Counted from the first letter of the stretch, positions 16,708-26,222 are shown. The stretch: DNA of 64,000 nt from Saccharopolyspora soli (GCF_022678645.1 NZ_JALBWV010000030.1:35216-99215); one strand, 5' to 3'. Made by a program: numbers and translations. Notes: a model not told the origin generated them from the sequence alone.

Positions 16708-18494
16708 CCACGTCGACCGTGGTGTCCGTTCGGGATCTGGTGGCGGATGTCGAGGACCGCGCCGGCATCCTCGACGAGGGCGCGAAGCGGGAGATCCGCC
16801 GCGCCGCGCTGGTCGCGGTGTGCGTGCCGGGCTACCAGGTGCCGTTCGGTTCCCGCGAGATGCCGGTGGCCCGCGGCTGGGGATCCGGCGGGTTGCAGGT
16901 GACGTTGGCGGTCATCGGTGCGCAGGACGTCGTGAAGGTGATCGACCAGGGCGACGACGGCGGTGTCAACGCCGTCAACCTGCGCCGCATGATCGCGGAC
17001 ACCACCGGCTGCGCCGCCAGCACCGACACCCGTCGGGCGACGGTCATCCAGACCCGGCACCGGATTCCCGAGGAGAAGTTGGGCAGGCAGCAAGTCCTCG
17101 TCTACCAGGTGCCGGTGCCGGAGCCGCTGCGCGGCGTGCAGAAGTCAGTCGTCGAATGCGCCCGGATGCACGCCGAGAACGACTACTCGGCGATGTGGGT
17201 CAGCCTGTACGAGGACCTGGTCCGCAACGGGGTGATCACCAAGTCGACCGGCTACCCGGTGCTGGTGAACGGCCGCTACGTGTTGGCGACCAGCCCGGTG
17301 CCGCGCTGGGACGTGCCGAAGCTGCACCAGTGCGAGCACCTGAACCTCTACGGCGCGGGCCGCGAGAAGCGGATCTACGCCATCCCACCGCACACCGATG
17401 TGCTGCCGTTGACCTTCGACGACATCCCGTTCGAGGTGGAGCAGGTGCCCGGTGCGCGCTGCAAGTACTGCGGCTCGCGGACCAGCTTCCTGGTCGAGGG
17501 CGGGGCAGGCGAGTACGTGTGCAGCGACTCCGATTGGTGTTCGCGGGTCGAGGCCGGTGACGCCGACGTGGCGGGGCACCTGTTGCCGATGACGATGTTG
17601 CCGGAGGTCGATCGCCGTCCGGTCGAGGTCGTCGAGGCGCCGAGGCCGGTGGGCGGTCCGGAGTGGGCGCTGCGGGTCGAGGGCATCGGCAAGGTGTACG
17701 GCTCGGGCGGCGCGGACGCCGTCGCGGGAACCGGCCCCGAGCACGGCACCGCGATAAGTCCCGGAACCGGCGCGGTGGTCGCGGCCTGGGACATCTCCTT
17801 CGACGTGGCGCCCGGTGAAGCGCTCGGGATCATCGGCGAATCGGGCTCCGGCAAGTCGACGGCGCTGCGCTGCTTGATCGGCGACGAGGCGGCCACCAGC
17901 GGCAGCGTCCATCTCTCCAGTGTGGATGGTGGAAGTACCGACCTGCTGCGGATGGATTCCGCGCGGCGTCGGCGGCTTCGCGTGGACACCATGGCGGTCG
18001 TGCACCAGGACCCGGCGGCGGGCCTGGACCTGCGGGTGACCGCCGGTGGCAACGTCGCGGAGCGGTTGACCGCTGCCGGATGGCGCGGCTACCACGCGAT
18101 CCGCAAGCGCGCGGCCGAACTGCTCGACCGCGTCGAGGTCCCGCTGTCCAGAATGGACGATCCGGTGAGCACCTTCTCCGGCGGGATGCGGCAGCGCGTC
18201 CAGATCGCCAAGGCCCTGGCCACCGAGCCACCGGTGCTGCTGCTCGACGAGCCCACCACCGGGCTCGACGCATCCGTCGCGGCGGGCGTGCTCGACCTGT
18301 TGCGCGGACTGCTCAGCGAACGCGACATCGCGGCGGTGGTGGTCAGCCACGACTTCGCGGTGATCGAGGCGTTGACCGACCGCAGCGTGGTCATGCAACT
18401 CGGCCGGATCGTCGAACGCGGCCTCACCGACCAGCTGTTCGCCGACCCGCACCACCCCTACACCCAGCGGCTCGTGGCCGCCGCCCGAAGGTGA
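16704..18494 (+). CDS. phnJ: PhnJ-PhnK fusion: radical SAM C-P lyase joined to ABC-type ATPase
   Basis: 596 residues from ATG 16704. Residues 1 to about 305 are PhnJ: VPGYQVPFGSREMP includes the glycyl radical-type Gly (about 43), and the cysteine set is at 253, 256, 273 and 279 (CKYC...C.....C), equivalent to the 4Fe-4S and catalytic cysteines of the E. coli protein. Residues from about 322 are PhnK: Walker A GESGSGKST (378-386), signature FSGGMRQR, Walker B VLLLDEPTTGLD, H-loop VVVSHD. About 20 extra Gly/Ala-rich residues (GSGGADAVAGTGPEHG and following) interrupt the ATPase A-loop region relative to stand-alone PhnK. PhnJ cleaves the C-P bond of ribose-1-phosphonate-5-phosphate; PhnK docks on PhnJ in the known complex, so a fusion fits that contact. 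No frameshift or internal stop was seen. Confidence 0.9.
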   Translation: MTTSTVVSVRDLVADVEDRAGILDEGAKREIRRAALVAVCVPGYQVPFGSREMPVARGWGSGGLQVTLAVIGAQDVVKVIDQGDDGGVNAVNLRRMIADTTGCAASTDTRRATVIQTRHRIPEEKLGRQQVLVYQVPVPEPLRGVQKSVVECARMHAENDYSAMWVSLYEDLVRNGVITKSTGYPVLVNGRYVLATSPVPRWDVPKLHQCEHLNLYGAGREKRIYAIPPHTDVLPLTFDDIPFEVEQVPGARCKYCGSRTSFLVEGGAGEYVCSDSDWCSRVEAGDADVAGHLLPMTMLPEVDRRPVEVVEAPRPVGGPEWALRVEGIGKVYGSGGADAVAGTGPEHGTAISPGTGAVVAAWDISFDVAPGEALGIIGESGSGKSTALRCLIGDEAATSGSVHLSSVDGGSTDLLRMDSARRRRLRVDTMAVVHQDPAAGLDLRVTAGGNVAERLTAAGWRGYHAIRKRAAELLDRVEVPLSRMDDPVSTFSGGMRQRVQIAKALATEPPVLLLDEPTTGLDASVAAGVLDLLRGLLSERDIAAVVVSHDFAVIEALTDRSVVMQLGRIVERGLTDQLFADPHHPYTQRLVAAARR

Positions 18495-18502
18495 GGTCAT
18501 CA

Positions 18503-19246
18503 GTGTCCACAGTGGATGACACGCCCGTGCTGACGGTGCGCGGGCTGCGCAAGACGTTCACCCTGCACACCATCGACGGCCGGACGGTCGTCTCGCTGCG
18601 CGGCGTCGACCTCGACGTTTCCGCGGGTGAGCACGTTGCGATCGCCGGGCCGAGCGGCGCTGGCAAATCGAGCCTGCTGCGCTGCACGCAGCGCAGCTAC
18701 CTGCCGGATTCGGGCTCGGTCGTCCTGCACACCGACGACGGGCCGGTCGATCTGGCCGCGCTGCCGGACCGGGCGCTCGCCCGGCTCCGGGGTCGCCAGC
18801 TCGGCTACGTCTCGCAGTTCCTCGCCACGCCGCCGCGCACTGGGCCGCTGGAGGTCGTCGCGGCGGCGGCCCGGCGACGCGGGTTGGACCGCGCCGAGGC
18901 GCGGGACGCTGCGGCGGAGTCGTTGCGGCGGCTGGCATTGGACGAGGCGTTGTGGGACGTCGACTGCGGGGTGCTCTCCGGCGGGGAGCGGCAGCGGGTC
19001 AACCTCGCGGCCGGGACCGTTCGGCCGCCGCGACTGTTGCTGCTCGACGAGCCAGTTTCGGCGCTGGACCCGGAGAACCGGGAGCGCGCCTTGGCGCTGA
19101 TCGCGTCGCTGACCAGCCAAGGCGTGGCGGTGCTGGCGGTGTTCCACGACCTCGACGCGATCCGGCGGCTGGCGACGCGGGTGGTCGAGATGGCCGATGG
19201 GCGGATCGTCCGGTCAGGCACGGCAGAGGAGGTGCTTGCGGCATGA
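18503..19246 (+). CDS. phnL: C-P lyase-associated ABC ATPase PhnL
   Basis: 247 residues from GTG 18503, eight bases after the phnJK stop. Complete ABC ATPase: Walker A GPSGAGKSSL, signature LSGGERQRVNLA, Walker B LLLLDEPVSALD, H-loop FHDLD. The order after PhnJK, the FTLHTIDGRTVVSLRGVDL start and the YVSQFLATPPRTGPLEVVA Q-loop region fit PhnL. In structural work PhnL assembles with PhnK on the core complex; there are no transmembrane partners, so it is not a transporter. Its stop overlaps the first of three miniORF units (ATGA). Confidence 0.88.
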   Translation: MSTVDDTPVLTVRGLRKTFTLHTIDGRTVVSLRGVDLDVSAGEHVAIAGPSGAGKSSLLRCTQRSYLPDSGSVVLHTDDGPVDLAALPDRALARLRGRQLGYVSQFLATPPRTGPLEVVAAAARRRGLDRAEARDAAAESLRRLALDEALWDVDCGVLSGGERQRVNLAAGTVRPPRLLLLDEPVSALDPENRERALALIASLTSQGVAVLAVFHDLDAIRRLATRVVEMADGRIVRSGTAEEVLAA

Positions 19247-19386
19247 CCAGTCCTGTATCAACCGCAGTCCTCCTCAACTGCACCTCAGGGGACCGTGAAG
19301 CAAGCCAGCCACAAGAAACGAGGCAACGCGAGATTGGGCTGGGCGTAACCACCACTGTGAATCGCGGAGAGGCGGACCATGAGTAG
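19243..19386 (+). CDS. MiniORF of the phn repeat family, copy B1
   Basis: 47 codons from ATG 19243 (overlapping the phnL stop). Starts MTSPVSTAVLLNCTSGDREA and ends NRGEADHE; the TAG is formed by the first bases of the next unit (ATGAGTAG), giving an 8-base overlap. Same family as copy A; no recognisable domain. The antisense strand of the unit is also open, so coding is not proven. Confidence 0.55.
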   Translation: MTSPVSTAVLLNCTSGDREASQPQETRQREIGLGVTTTVNRGEADHE

Positions 19387-19522
19387 TCCTGTATCAACCG
19401 CAGTCCTCCTCAACTGCACCTCAGGGGACCGTGAAGCAAGCCAGCCACAAGAAACGAGGCAACGCGAGATTGGGCTGGGCGTAACCACCACTGTGAATCG
19501 CGGAGAGGCGGACCATGAGTAG
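19379..19522 (+). CDS. MiniORF of the phn repeat family, copy B2
   Basis: 47 codons from ATG 19379, starting MSSPVSTAVLLNCTSGDREA; apart from codon 2 it is identical to copy B1. It overlaps copy B3 by 8 bases. Tandem, coupled by start/stop overlap, with GGAGAGG ahead of each start. Confidence 0.55.
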   Translation: MSSPVSTAVLLNCTSGDREASQPQETRQREIGLGVTTTVNRGEADHE

Positions 19523-19655
19523 TCCTGTATCAACCGCAGTCCTCCTCAACTGCACCTCAGGGGACCGTGAAGCAAGCCAGCCACAAGAAACGACGCAACG
19601 CGAGATTCGACGGGACGCGACCACCACTGCAAATCGCGGAGAGGCGGAACAGTGA
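19515..19655 (+). CDS. MiniORF of the phn repeat family, copy B3
   Basis: 46 codons from ATG 19515. The N-terminal half equals copy B2; the C-terminal half differs (REIRRDATTTANRGEAEQ). Its TGA overlaps the phnM GTG start (GTGA), and its GGAGAGG is the phnM ribosome site. Thus the array links phnL to phnM translationally. Confidence 0.55.
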   Translation: MSSPVSTAVLLNCTSGDREASQPQETTQREIRRDATTTANRGEAEQ

Positions 19656-20815
19656 GTTGGCCGTTGGCGGCGACGCCGGAGGATTACGTGCTCGGGCACG
19701 TGCGGGCCGTGCTGCCGGACCGGGTCACCGACGACAGCCGGATCGTGGTGCGTGCCGGGCGGATCGAGGCGGTCGAGGACCACCCGGCGGGGTCGTCCTG
19801 CGACCTCGACGGTGGCGGACTGCTGTGCATTCCGGGTCTGATCGACGTGCACAGCGACGCCCTGGAACGCGAGCGGGCACCGCGGCCGTCGGCCGTGCTG
19901 CTGTGGGATTTCGCCCTGTTGTCGCTGGAAGGCAAACTCACCGCGGCGGCCGTCACGACGGTGTTCCACGGCGCGGGGTTCCAGCACAAGACCTCGCACG
20001 GCACGCAGCGCACCGTGGGCAACGCGGCGGAGCTGTGCGAAACCGTGCGCGCCAGGGGAGCCGGACCCGTGGATCACCGGGTGCTGCACCGGCTGGACGT
20101 GCGGTCCGCCGAGGGAGCCGAGGCCCTGCGCGCGGAACTGGCCACTGTGGACGAAGGTGCGCTGGTTTCGCACGAGGACCACACGCCCGGCATCGGCCAG
20201 TACGCCGACCGGCGGCAGATGGAGCGCTACCTCGTCGGCGCGGACCAGATGACACCGGAGCAAGCCGAGCAGCACGTCACCGAGATGATCGCCGAGCGCG
20301 GCGAACTGCTCGACGTGCGGGAGGCGAACCTGGCCTGGCTGGGCGATCTCGCGCGGTCCGGCCGGATCCGGCTGCTCGGCCACGACCCGGAGTCGGCGGA
20401 GGAGATCGCCGCGCTGTGCACCAGGGGCGGGGCGGTCGCGGAGTTCCCCACCACGATGGCGGCGGCCGTCGCGGCCCGCGAGCACGGGCTACCTATCGTC
20501 GCGGGAGCCCCGAACGTCCTGCGCGGCCACTCGCACGCGGGCAACGTGTCGGCCCGAGAGCTCGCGTCGCGCGGGCTGGTCACCGCGCTGGCCTCGGATT
20601 ACCTGCCGTCCGGTCTGCTGGCCGCGGTGTTCGGGCTCGTCGACGAGATCGGGTTGCCCGCCGCGATTGGATTGGTGACTTCCGGTCCGGCCGCGGTTGC
20701 CGGGATTTCCGATCGGGGTCGGCTGGAACCCGGTCTGCGCGCGGATCTGGCGTTGGTGCAGCGGGGTTCGAGGTGGCCGCTGGTGCGCGCGGTGTTGTCG
20801 GGAGGTGCGGCATGA
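19652..20815 (+). CDS. phnM: PhnM, ribose-1-methylphosphonate 5-triphosphate diphosphatase
   Basis: 387 residues from GTG 19652. An amidohydrolase-fold protein: CIPGLIDVHSDALERE carries the first metal motif, GAGFQHKTSHGTQR and VSHEDHTPGIGQYAD add histidines and aspartate, and ASDYLPSGLLAAVF holds the final Asp. PhnM removes pyrophosphate from the triphosphate product before PhnJ acts. It follows the miniORF array and overlaps the IMPase-like gene (ATGA). Confidence 0.9.
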   Translation: MSWPLAATPEDYVLGHVRAVLPDRVTDDSRIVVRAGRIEAVEDHPAGSSCDLDGGGLLCIPGLIDVHSDALERERAPRPSAVLLWDFALLSLEGKLTAAAVTTVFHGAGFQHKTSHGTQRTVGNAAELCETVRARGAGPVDHRVLHRLDVRSAEGAEALRAELATVDEGALVSHEDHTPGIGQYADRRQMERYLVGADQMTPEQAEQHVTEMIAERGELLDVREANLAWLGDLARSGRIRLLGHDPESAEEIAALCTRGGAVAEFPTTMAAAVAAREHGLPIVAGAPNVLRGHSHAGNVSARELASRGLVTALASDYLPSGLLAAVFGLVDEIGLPAAIGLVTSGPAAVAGISDRGRLEPGLRADLALVQRGSRWPLVRAVLSGGAA

Positions 20816-21621
20816 TCGGATGGTCGGTTCCGGACCCGCAGATCCCATCCGCCACGCACGCGGTGCTGGCCGAGGCCGCCAAGGCGGCGTCCGCGGCGTT
20901 CCGCGACGCTCGGGCCCGCTACGACCGGACGGAACTCGCCGAGACGTCCTCGATGGGCGCGGACGGCACGGCGTCGATGCGGCTGGATCTGCTGGTCGAG
21001 GCGGGAATCGCCGAGGTCGCCGAGGCGCACCGGATCAACCTGCTCAGCGAGGAGGTCGGGTTCGTCGACAACGGCTCGGCGGTGACGCTGGTCGCCGACC
21101 CGGTGGACGGCACGGCGAACGCCGCCGCCGGGGTGCCGCTTTCGGCCTTCGCCGGGGCGATCGTGGTCGACGGGACGCCGATCGAGGCGTTGACCTGCTG
21201 GCTGGACACCGGACGGTGCTGGCACGCGGTAGCCGGGCAGGCGGCGGAGTTCCGCACCAGCGGCCGACGCGCGCTGGACGGTGCGGCGGTCAGCCTGCTG
21301 CGCCCGCACGAGCGCAGCGCGGATGCGTGGTGGCGAGTGGCGAAGCGAGCGGCGCGAGTGCGGATCCTGTCCACGAGCTGCCTGGAGGCGATGCTGGTGG
21401 CGGAGGGCTCGACGGACGCGTTCGCCGACGCGGCCTCGGACACCCACCGAATCGTCGACCTGGTTGCGGCGATGGTGGCGCTCCCGGCGGCGGGCGGAGC
21501 GGTCCTGGACGTCCACGGCAGACCGCTGGAAATCACCCCGGACCTGCACCGCCGCTGGTCGGGAGTGGTCGCGGCAACCCAGGAGCTGGCCGAAGAACTA
21601 GCCACCACCATCCGAGGCTGA
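20812..21621 (+). CDS. Inositol-monophosphatase-family phosphatase in the phn operon
   Basis: 269 residues from ATG 20812, overlapping phnM by 4 bp. Metal-binding motifs of the Li-sensitive phosphatase superfamily are present: LSEEVG (Glu), VADPVDGTANAAAGVP (DPxDGT) and the late ASDTHRIVD in place of the usual WDxAA. Such enzymes dephosphorylate inositol phosphate, sugar bisphosphates or PAP. As the last gene of the phn run it could process a downstream product such as ribose bisphosphate, since phnP and phnN are absent here; that is inference. The gene has its own 3-prime palindromes at 21650 and 21703. Confidence 0.8.
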   Translation: MIGWSVPDPQIPSATHAVLAEAAKAASAAFRDARARYDRTELAETSSMGADGTASMRLDLLVEAGIAEVAEAHRINLLSEEVGFVDNGSAVTLVADPVDGTANAAAGVPLSAFAGAIVVDGTPIEALTCWLDTGRCWHAVAGQAAEFRTSGRRALDGAAVSLLRPHERSADAWWRVAKRAARVRILSTSCLEAMLVAEGSTDAFADAASDTHRIVDLVAAMVALPAAGGAVLDVHGRPLEITPDLHRRWSGVVAATQELAEELATTIRG

Positions 21622-21649
21622 AAGCTCTCGCCTTCCCCGGTGGGACGGT

Positions 21650-21667
21650 CAATTTCTCGCGAAATTG
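21650..21667. repeat. Family C palindrome, copy 2
   Basis: CAATTTCTCGCGAAATTG lies between the convergent IMPase and RraA-like genes. It is a near-perfect palindrome of the type also at 10397 and 56303. Confidence 0.6.
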
Positions 21668-21702
21668 CGCAGCTTCCATGTGGGTGCACGATCGGGGGCT
21701 AG

Positions 21703-21749
21703 GTGAAGGGCACCTTTTCCCAACTATGTTGGTAAAAGGTGCCCCTCAC
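21703..21749. terminator. Family A hairpin, copy 2
   Basis: GTGAAGGGCACCTTTTCC and GGTAAAAGGTGCCCCTCAC form a long stem between convergent genes ending at 21621 and 21772. Probable bidirectional terminator. Confidence 0.75.
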
Positions 21750-21771
21750 CCGGAACGGATCGCGTGGTGGG

Positions 21772-22446
21772 TCAGTGGCGGAGGCGGCCGATCATGTTGT
21801 CGTCCGGGTCGAAGTCGGGGGATTTGACCCAGTTCAGGAACTTCTGCTCGCGTTCTACGACCTTGTCGGCGGCGGCCGGGAGTTCGGCGGCGATCTCCTT
21901 CGGAATGAGCAGGACGCCGTGCTTGTCGGCGTGCAGCAGGTCGCCGGGGGAGACCCGGAGGCCGCCGACCGTGACCGGGATGCCGACCTCTTCGGTGCGC
22001 ACGTACGCGTGCGAGACGCCGACGGCGCTGGCGAAGAAGCGGAAGCCGATCGCGTGCGCCTCGTCGAGGTCGCGGACGCAGCCGTTGGTCACCACGCCCT
22101 CGCAGCCCAGCGCGTCGAAGGTGGTCGCCATGACCTCGCCCCAGAAGGCGCCGTGCGCGGGCGGGTCGTCGAGGTCCTGGAGCACCACCACGCGCGGGCC
22201 CGGCACCTCGCGCACGTGGTTCCACACGAGATCCGGTCCGTGGCCGGGCCCGGTGCCACGAGCGCGGATCGTGCCGGTGGCCGCGTAGCCGACCAGCACC
22301 GGCAGATCCGGGAAGATGCAGCGGATTTCGTGGCTGGCGTAGCCGGTGTCGCGTGGGCGGATGTCGAAGGTTTCGATCGCGTTGGCCATCGTCGGAGTGT
22401 CGTAGCGCCGCAGCGCGGCTAGCACGGTCGACTCCAGTTCCTCCAC
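21772..22446 (-). CDS. RraA/HMG-aldolase-family protein
   Basis: 224 residues starting MEELESTVLAALRRYDTPTM. The GEVMATTFDALGCEGVVTNGCVRD segment is the diagnostic Gly...Arg-Asp metal/oxyanion motif shared by class II pyruvate aldolases (4-hydroxy-4-methyl-2-oxoglutarate/4-carboxy-4-hydroxy-2-oxoadipate type) and RraA-like proteins. In this catabolic setting an aldolase or oxaloacetate decarboxylase role is more likely than RNase E inhibition. It is separated from the Cox-type genes by a family A hairpin and probably has its own promoter near 22450-22520. Confidence 0.8.
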   Translation of the reverse strand: MEELESTVLAALRRYDTPTMANAIETFDIRPRDTGYASHEIRCIFPDLPVLVGYAATGTIRARGTGPGHGPDLVWNHVREVPGPRVVVLQDLDDPPAHGAFWGEVMATTFDALGCEGVVTNGCVRDLDEAHAIGFRFFASAVGVSHAYVRTEEVGIPVTVGGLRVSPGDLLHADKHGVLLIPKEIAAELPAAADKVVEREQKFLNWVKSPDFDPDDNMIGRLRH

Positions 22447-22524
22447 AGTGGACTCCTCGCTCGTCTGATCACCTGCCAGCTGAGCCGGTCTGGTCGCTCA
22501 GCCCACGCATGTCGCCCGAGATGA

Positions 22525-22571
22525 GTGAGGGGCACCCGTGACCAACTAACTGGGTCACGGGTGCCCCTCAC
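22525..22571. terminator. Family A hairpin, copy 3
   Basis: Perfect 19-bp inverted repeat GTGAGGGGCACCCGTGACC with a 9-base loop, 14 bases beyond the coxM-like stop on the minus strand. Likely ends the L-S-M transcript. Confidence 0.8.
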
Positions 22572-22584
22572 CTCGGCGAAACCG

Positions 22585-23402
22585 CTACGCGCCGCGTGCC
22601 GCGGCCGCTTCCAGCGCCCGGCGCACCAGGACCTTCGCCAGGTGCCTCCGGTAGTCGGCACTGGCGCTGGCCTGGTCCGGAGGCGACGTGTCCTCCGCCG
22701 CCCGCTCCGCTGCTTCGGCGGCGCTCGCTCCGCTCGCCAGCGCCTCCTCCACGCCGCGGGCCCGCATCGGCGTCGGGCCCATGTTCACCAGCGCGACGCG
22801 CTGACCGGCGACGGCTACGCCGACCATCGCCCAGTCGATGGCCCGCTTGGTGAACTTCTGGAAGTCCCAGCCCTGCGTCGGGTTCTTCGCCACCCGGATC
22901 TCGACGAGCAGTTCGTCCTCGCCGAGCGCGGTCTCGAAGAAGTCGGTGAAGAACTCCGTCGCCGGGATCTCCCGCGACCCCGACGGACCCTGCGCGACCA
23001 GCACGGCGTCCAGCGCCAGCGCCACCGCGGGCAGGTCCGAGGCCGGGTCGCCGTGCACCAGCGAACCGCCGATGGTGCCGCGGTGCCGCACCTGCGGGTC
23101 GCCGATGGTGCCCGCCGCGTGCGCCAGCAGCGGCGCCTCGCGGGCCAGCAGTTCGGAGTTCTCCAGGTCGTGGTGCCTGGTCAACGCACCGATCCGGATC
23201 TCCGAGCCGTCCTCGCGGATGTAGGACAGGTCGCGCAGCCCGCCGAGGTCGATCAGCACCTCCGGCACCGACAACCGCAGCTTCATCAGCGGCAGCAGCG
23301 AGTGCCCACCGGCGAGCAGCTTCGCGTCGTCGCCGTGCTCGGCGAGCAGGCTCAGCGCCTCCTCGACGGTGTTCGCCTTCTTGTAGGTGAACGCGGCAGG
23401 GA

Positions 23403-23406
<4 letters not shown>
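22585..23406 (-). CDS. FAD-binding subunit of a molybdenum hydroxylase (CoxM type)
   Basis: 273 residues from ATG 23406 (the frame is open further upstream inside the next gene, which is rejected). FAD-binding motifs of the xanthine oxidase family medium subunit are clear: KLLAGGHSLLPLMKLRL (AGGHS) and TIGDPQVRHRGTIGGSLVHGDPASD (TIGG). It passes electrons from the 2Fe-2S subunit to the acceptor. Its start overlaps the stop of the small subunit by 4 bp. Specific substrate not deducible. Confidence 0.9.
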
Positions 23407-23876
<470 letters not shown>

Positions 23877-23963
23877 GAAACGGACTCCTAAGTACTCATC
23901 GGGCGAGCACCGCCCTCGGCGCGAGGGCGGATCTCACCTACCCAAACCAACTCCACCGGTTTT

Positions 23964-26222
23964 CTATGCCTGGTTGATCGCTTTCCACACCCGCTCGGGC
24001 GTGGTCGGCATGTCGATGTGCCGGACCCCGAGGTGGGCCACCGCGTCCACCACGGCGTTCTGCACCGCCGGAGTGGCGCCGATCGTGCCCGCCTCGCCGA
24101 TTCCCTTGGCGCCCAACGGGTTGAGCGTGGTCGGGGTCTCCATCGTGAGCAACTCGAAGCTGGGCAGCTCGGCCGCCGTGATGAAGGCGTAGTCGGCGAG
24201 GTTGGCGTTCTGCGGGTTGCCGTCGGCGTCGTAGGAGACCTCTTCCAGCAGGGCCTGGGCCGCCCCCTGCGCGATGCCGCCGTGCCGCTGCCCTTCGGTG
24301 AGGATCGGGTTGATGATCACACCGGCGTCGTCGACGGTCACGTGTCGAAGATAGTTCACCTTCCCGGTTTCGGTGTCCACCTCGACCACCGCCAGGTGCG
24401 TGCCGAACGGGAAGGTGGGCCGGTCCTCGACGAAGTGCACGTCGGCGGCCAACCCGTCCTCGGCCCGCTGGGCCAGCTCGGCCCAGGACAGCGTCACGTT
24501 CGGCGTGCCGCGCACCTGCCACTTGCCCTCGGACAGTTCGAGGTCGGCCTCGTCGATCTCGATCAGCTCCGCGGCCAGCTTGCGGCCCTTCTCCAGGACG
24601 TCCACCGCGGCCCGGTGCACCGCCGACCCGCCCAGTTGCAGCGAACGCGAGCCCATGGTGCCCACGCCGTTGGGGATCAGGTCGGTGTCGCCGTGCACGA
24701 CCTCGATCTTGTCCAGGTCGATGCCGAGCTGGTCGGACACCAGCATCGCGTAGGAGGTCCAGTGGCCCTGCCCGTGCGGGGAACTGCCGGTGAGCACCAG
24801 GACGCTGCCGTCCGGGCGGATCTCGACGTGCCCGGTCTCGCCCTCGGTGTTGTTCGGCGCGGTGATCTCGACGTAGCTGGACACCCCGATGCCGAGCTGG
24901 TGGGTGGCGCCCTCCGCGCGGCGTTTGGCCTGCTCCTCGCGCAGCGCCCGGTAGTCGGCGGCTTCCAGCACGGCGTCCAGGCCCTTGATGTACTCGCCGG
25001 TGTCGTAGGTCATGCCACCCGGCGTCTTGTACGGGAACTGCTCCGGGCGCACCAGGTTGCGGCGCCGCACCTCGGCCGGGTCGACCTCGATCTCCGCGGC
25101 GAACAGGTCCATCGCGCGCTCCACGGCGGCGGTCGCCTCCGGCCGCCCGGCACCTCGGTAGGCACCGATCGGCGTGGTGTTGGTGACCACGCCGCGGGCG
25201 ATGGACTCCACCTTCGGGATGTCGTAGACGCCGCTGACCATGAACCTGGTGAACAACGGGAGGAACCCGCCCATCCGAGGATAGGCGCCGACGTCCTGGG
25301 TGATCTCCAGCCGGTAGGCCAGCACGGTGCCGTCGCGACGCCCGCCGATGGTCACCACGTGCCGCTGCGCGCGGCCGTGGGTCATCCCGACCAGGTTCTC
25401 GCTGCGGCTTTCCACCCACTTCACCGGGCGGCCGACCCGCTTGGCCAGGAAGGCCAGCAGCACGGCCTCCTGATCGACGCCGATCTTGGCGCCGAAGCCG
25501 CCGCCGACGTCCGGGGTGATCACCCGGACCTGCTCCTGCGGCAACCCGAGGTTTTCCATCACGGCGTCCCGGCAGCCCTGCGCGTTCTGGTTGGACAGCC
25601 ACAAGGTCACCTTGTCGCCTTCCCAGGCGCAGGCGGCGGTGCGCACCTCCAACGGAGCCGCGGCGAGGCGCTGGTTCTCGATCTGCCTGCTGACCACGAC
25701 CTCGCAGTCGGCGAACAGCGACTCGTCCAGCTCGCCGCTGATACCGGTGACGTTGGTTTCGGCCTCCGGGAACAGCAAGGTCTCGCCGCGGAGGGCCTCG
25801 TCGACGTCGATCACCGGGTGCAGCGGGTCGTAGTCGATGGAGATGAGTTCGGCGGCGTCCTCGCCCTGCGCGCTGGTCTCGGTGACCACCACGGCGACCG
25901 GCTCGCCGACGTAGCGGACCGTGCCGTCGGCCAGGTGCGGCCGCAGCATCGCCGCTGGCGGCGGGCCGCTCATGCCGTCGTTCGGCGGGAACGGCGGGAG
26001 GTCCACGTCCTGGGCGGTGAACACGCCGTGCACGCCGGGCAGGTCGCGGGCCTGCTCGACGTCGATTTCAGTGATCTTGGCGTGCGCCATCGGGCTGCGC
26101 ACGTAGGTGACGTGCAACGCCCCTGCCAACGCGGGATCGCGCAGATCGTCCACGTAGGTGCCGCCGACGGTGAGAAGGCGCGGGTCTTCGCGGCGTTCGA
26201 CCCGGGTGCCGAGAATGCTCAA
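23964..26222 (-). CDS. Molybdopterin-binding large subunit, form II CoxL type
   Basis: 752 residues, [20 protein letters not shown] at the start. The family signatures [14 protein letters not shown] and [13 protein letters not shown], and the terminal [17 protein letters not shown] with catalytic Glu, are present. The active-site loop reads AYRGAGR (354-360), the form II version, and not AYXCSFR of true CO dehydrogenase; no Cys for the Mo-Cu site. The enzyme therefore most likely hydroxylates an aldehyde, purine or other carbonyl/heterocycle, not CO. No maturation genes are adjacent. It is followed by S and M subunits, and preceded by a hairpin (26260-26306) separating it from the aldolase gene. 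Confidence 0.9.
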   Translation of the reverse strand: MSILGTRVERREDPRLLTVGGTYVDDLRDPALAGALHVTYVRSPMAHAKITEIDVEQARDLPGVHGVFTAQDVDLPPFPPNDGMSGPPPAAMLRPHLADGTVRYVGEPVAVVVTETSAQGEDAAELISIDYDPLHPVIDVDEALRGETLLFPEAETNVTGISGELDESLFADCEVVVSRQIENQRLAAAPLEVRTAACAWEGDKVTLWLSNQNAQGCRDAVMENLGLPQEQVRVITPDVGGGFGAKIGVDQEAVLLAFLAKRVGRPVKWVESRSENLVGMTHGRAQRHVVTIGGRRDGTVLAYRLEITQDVGAYPRMGGFLPLFTRFMVSGVYDIPKVESIARGVVTNTTPIGAYRGAGRPEATAAVERAMDLFAAEIEVDPAEVRRRNLVRPEQFPYKTPGGMTYDTGEYIKGLDAVLEAADYRALREEQAKRRAEGATHQLGIGVSSYVEITAPNNTEGETGHVEIRPDGSVLVLTGSSPHGQGHWTSYAMLVSDQLGIDLDKIEVVHGDTDLIPNGVGTMGSRSLQLGGSAVHRAAVDVLEKGRKLAAELIEIDEADLELSEGKWQVRGTPNVTLSWAELAQRAEDGLAADVHFVEDRPTFPFGTHLAVVEVDTETGKVNYLRHVTVDDAGVIINPILTEGQRHGGIAQGAAQALLEEVSYDADGNPQNANLADYAFITAAELPSFELLTMETPTTLNPLGAKGIGEAGTIGATPAVQNAVVDAVAHLGVRHIDMPTTPERVWKAINQA

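Larger units (their letters stand above)
19243..19651 (+). repeat. Three tandem 136-137 bp units in the phn operon
   Basis: Units start at 19243, 19379 and 19515. The first two differ only in the second codon (ACC against AGT) over 136 bases; the third diverges in its last 45 bases and lasts 137 bases. Each begins with ATG overlapping the previous stop and ends with CGGAGAGGCGGA, a ribosome site for the next frame. A fourth, older unit is at 16564. Near identity of the first two units points to recent duplication. Confidence 0.9.

Noticed and set aside
19285..20485. 354-residue minus-strand frame running through the miniORF array and phnM
   Set aside because: It is open because the repeat units are open on both strands, and its distal part is a shadow of phnM. 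It is noted only as a caution on the coding status of the miniORFs.
23964..26222. Calling the Cox-type genes a carbon monoxide dehydrogenase
   Set aside because: The active-site loop is AYRGAGR (form II), without the Cys of the Mo-Cu centre.
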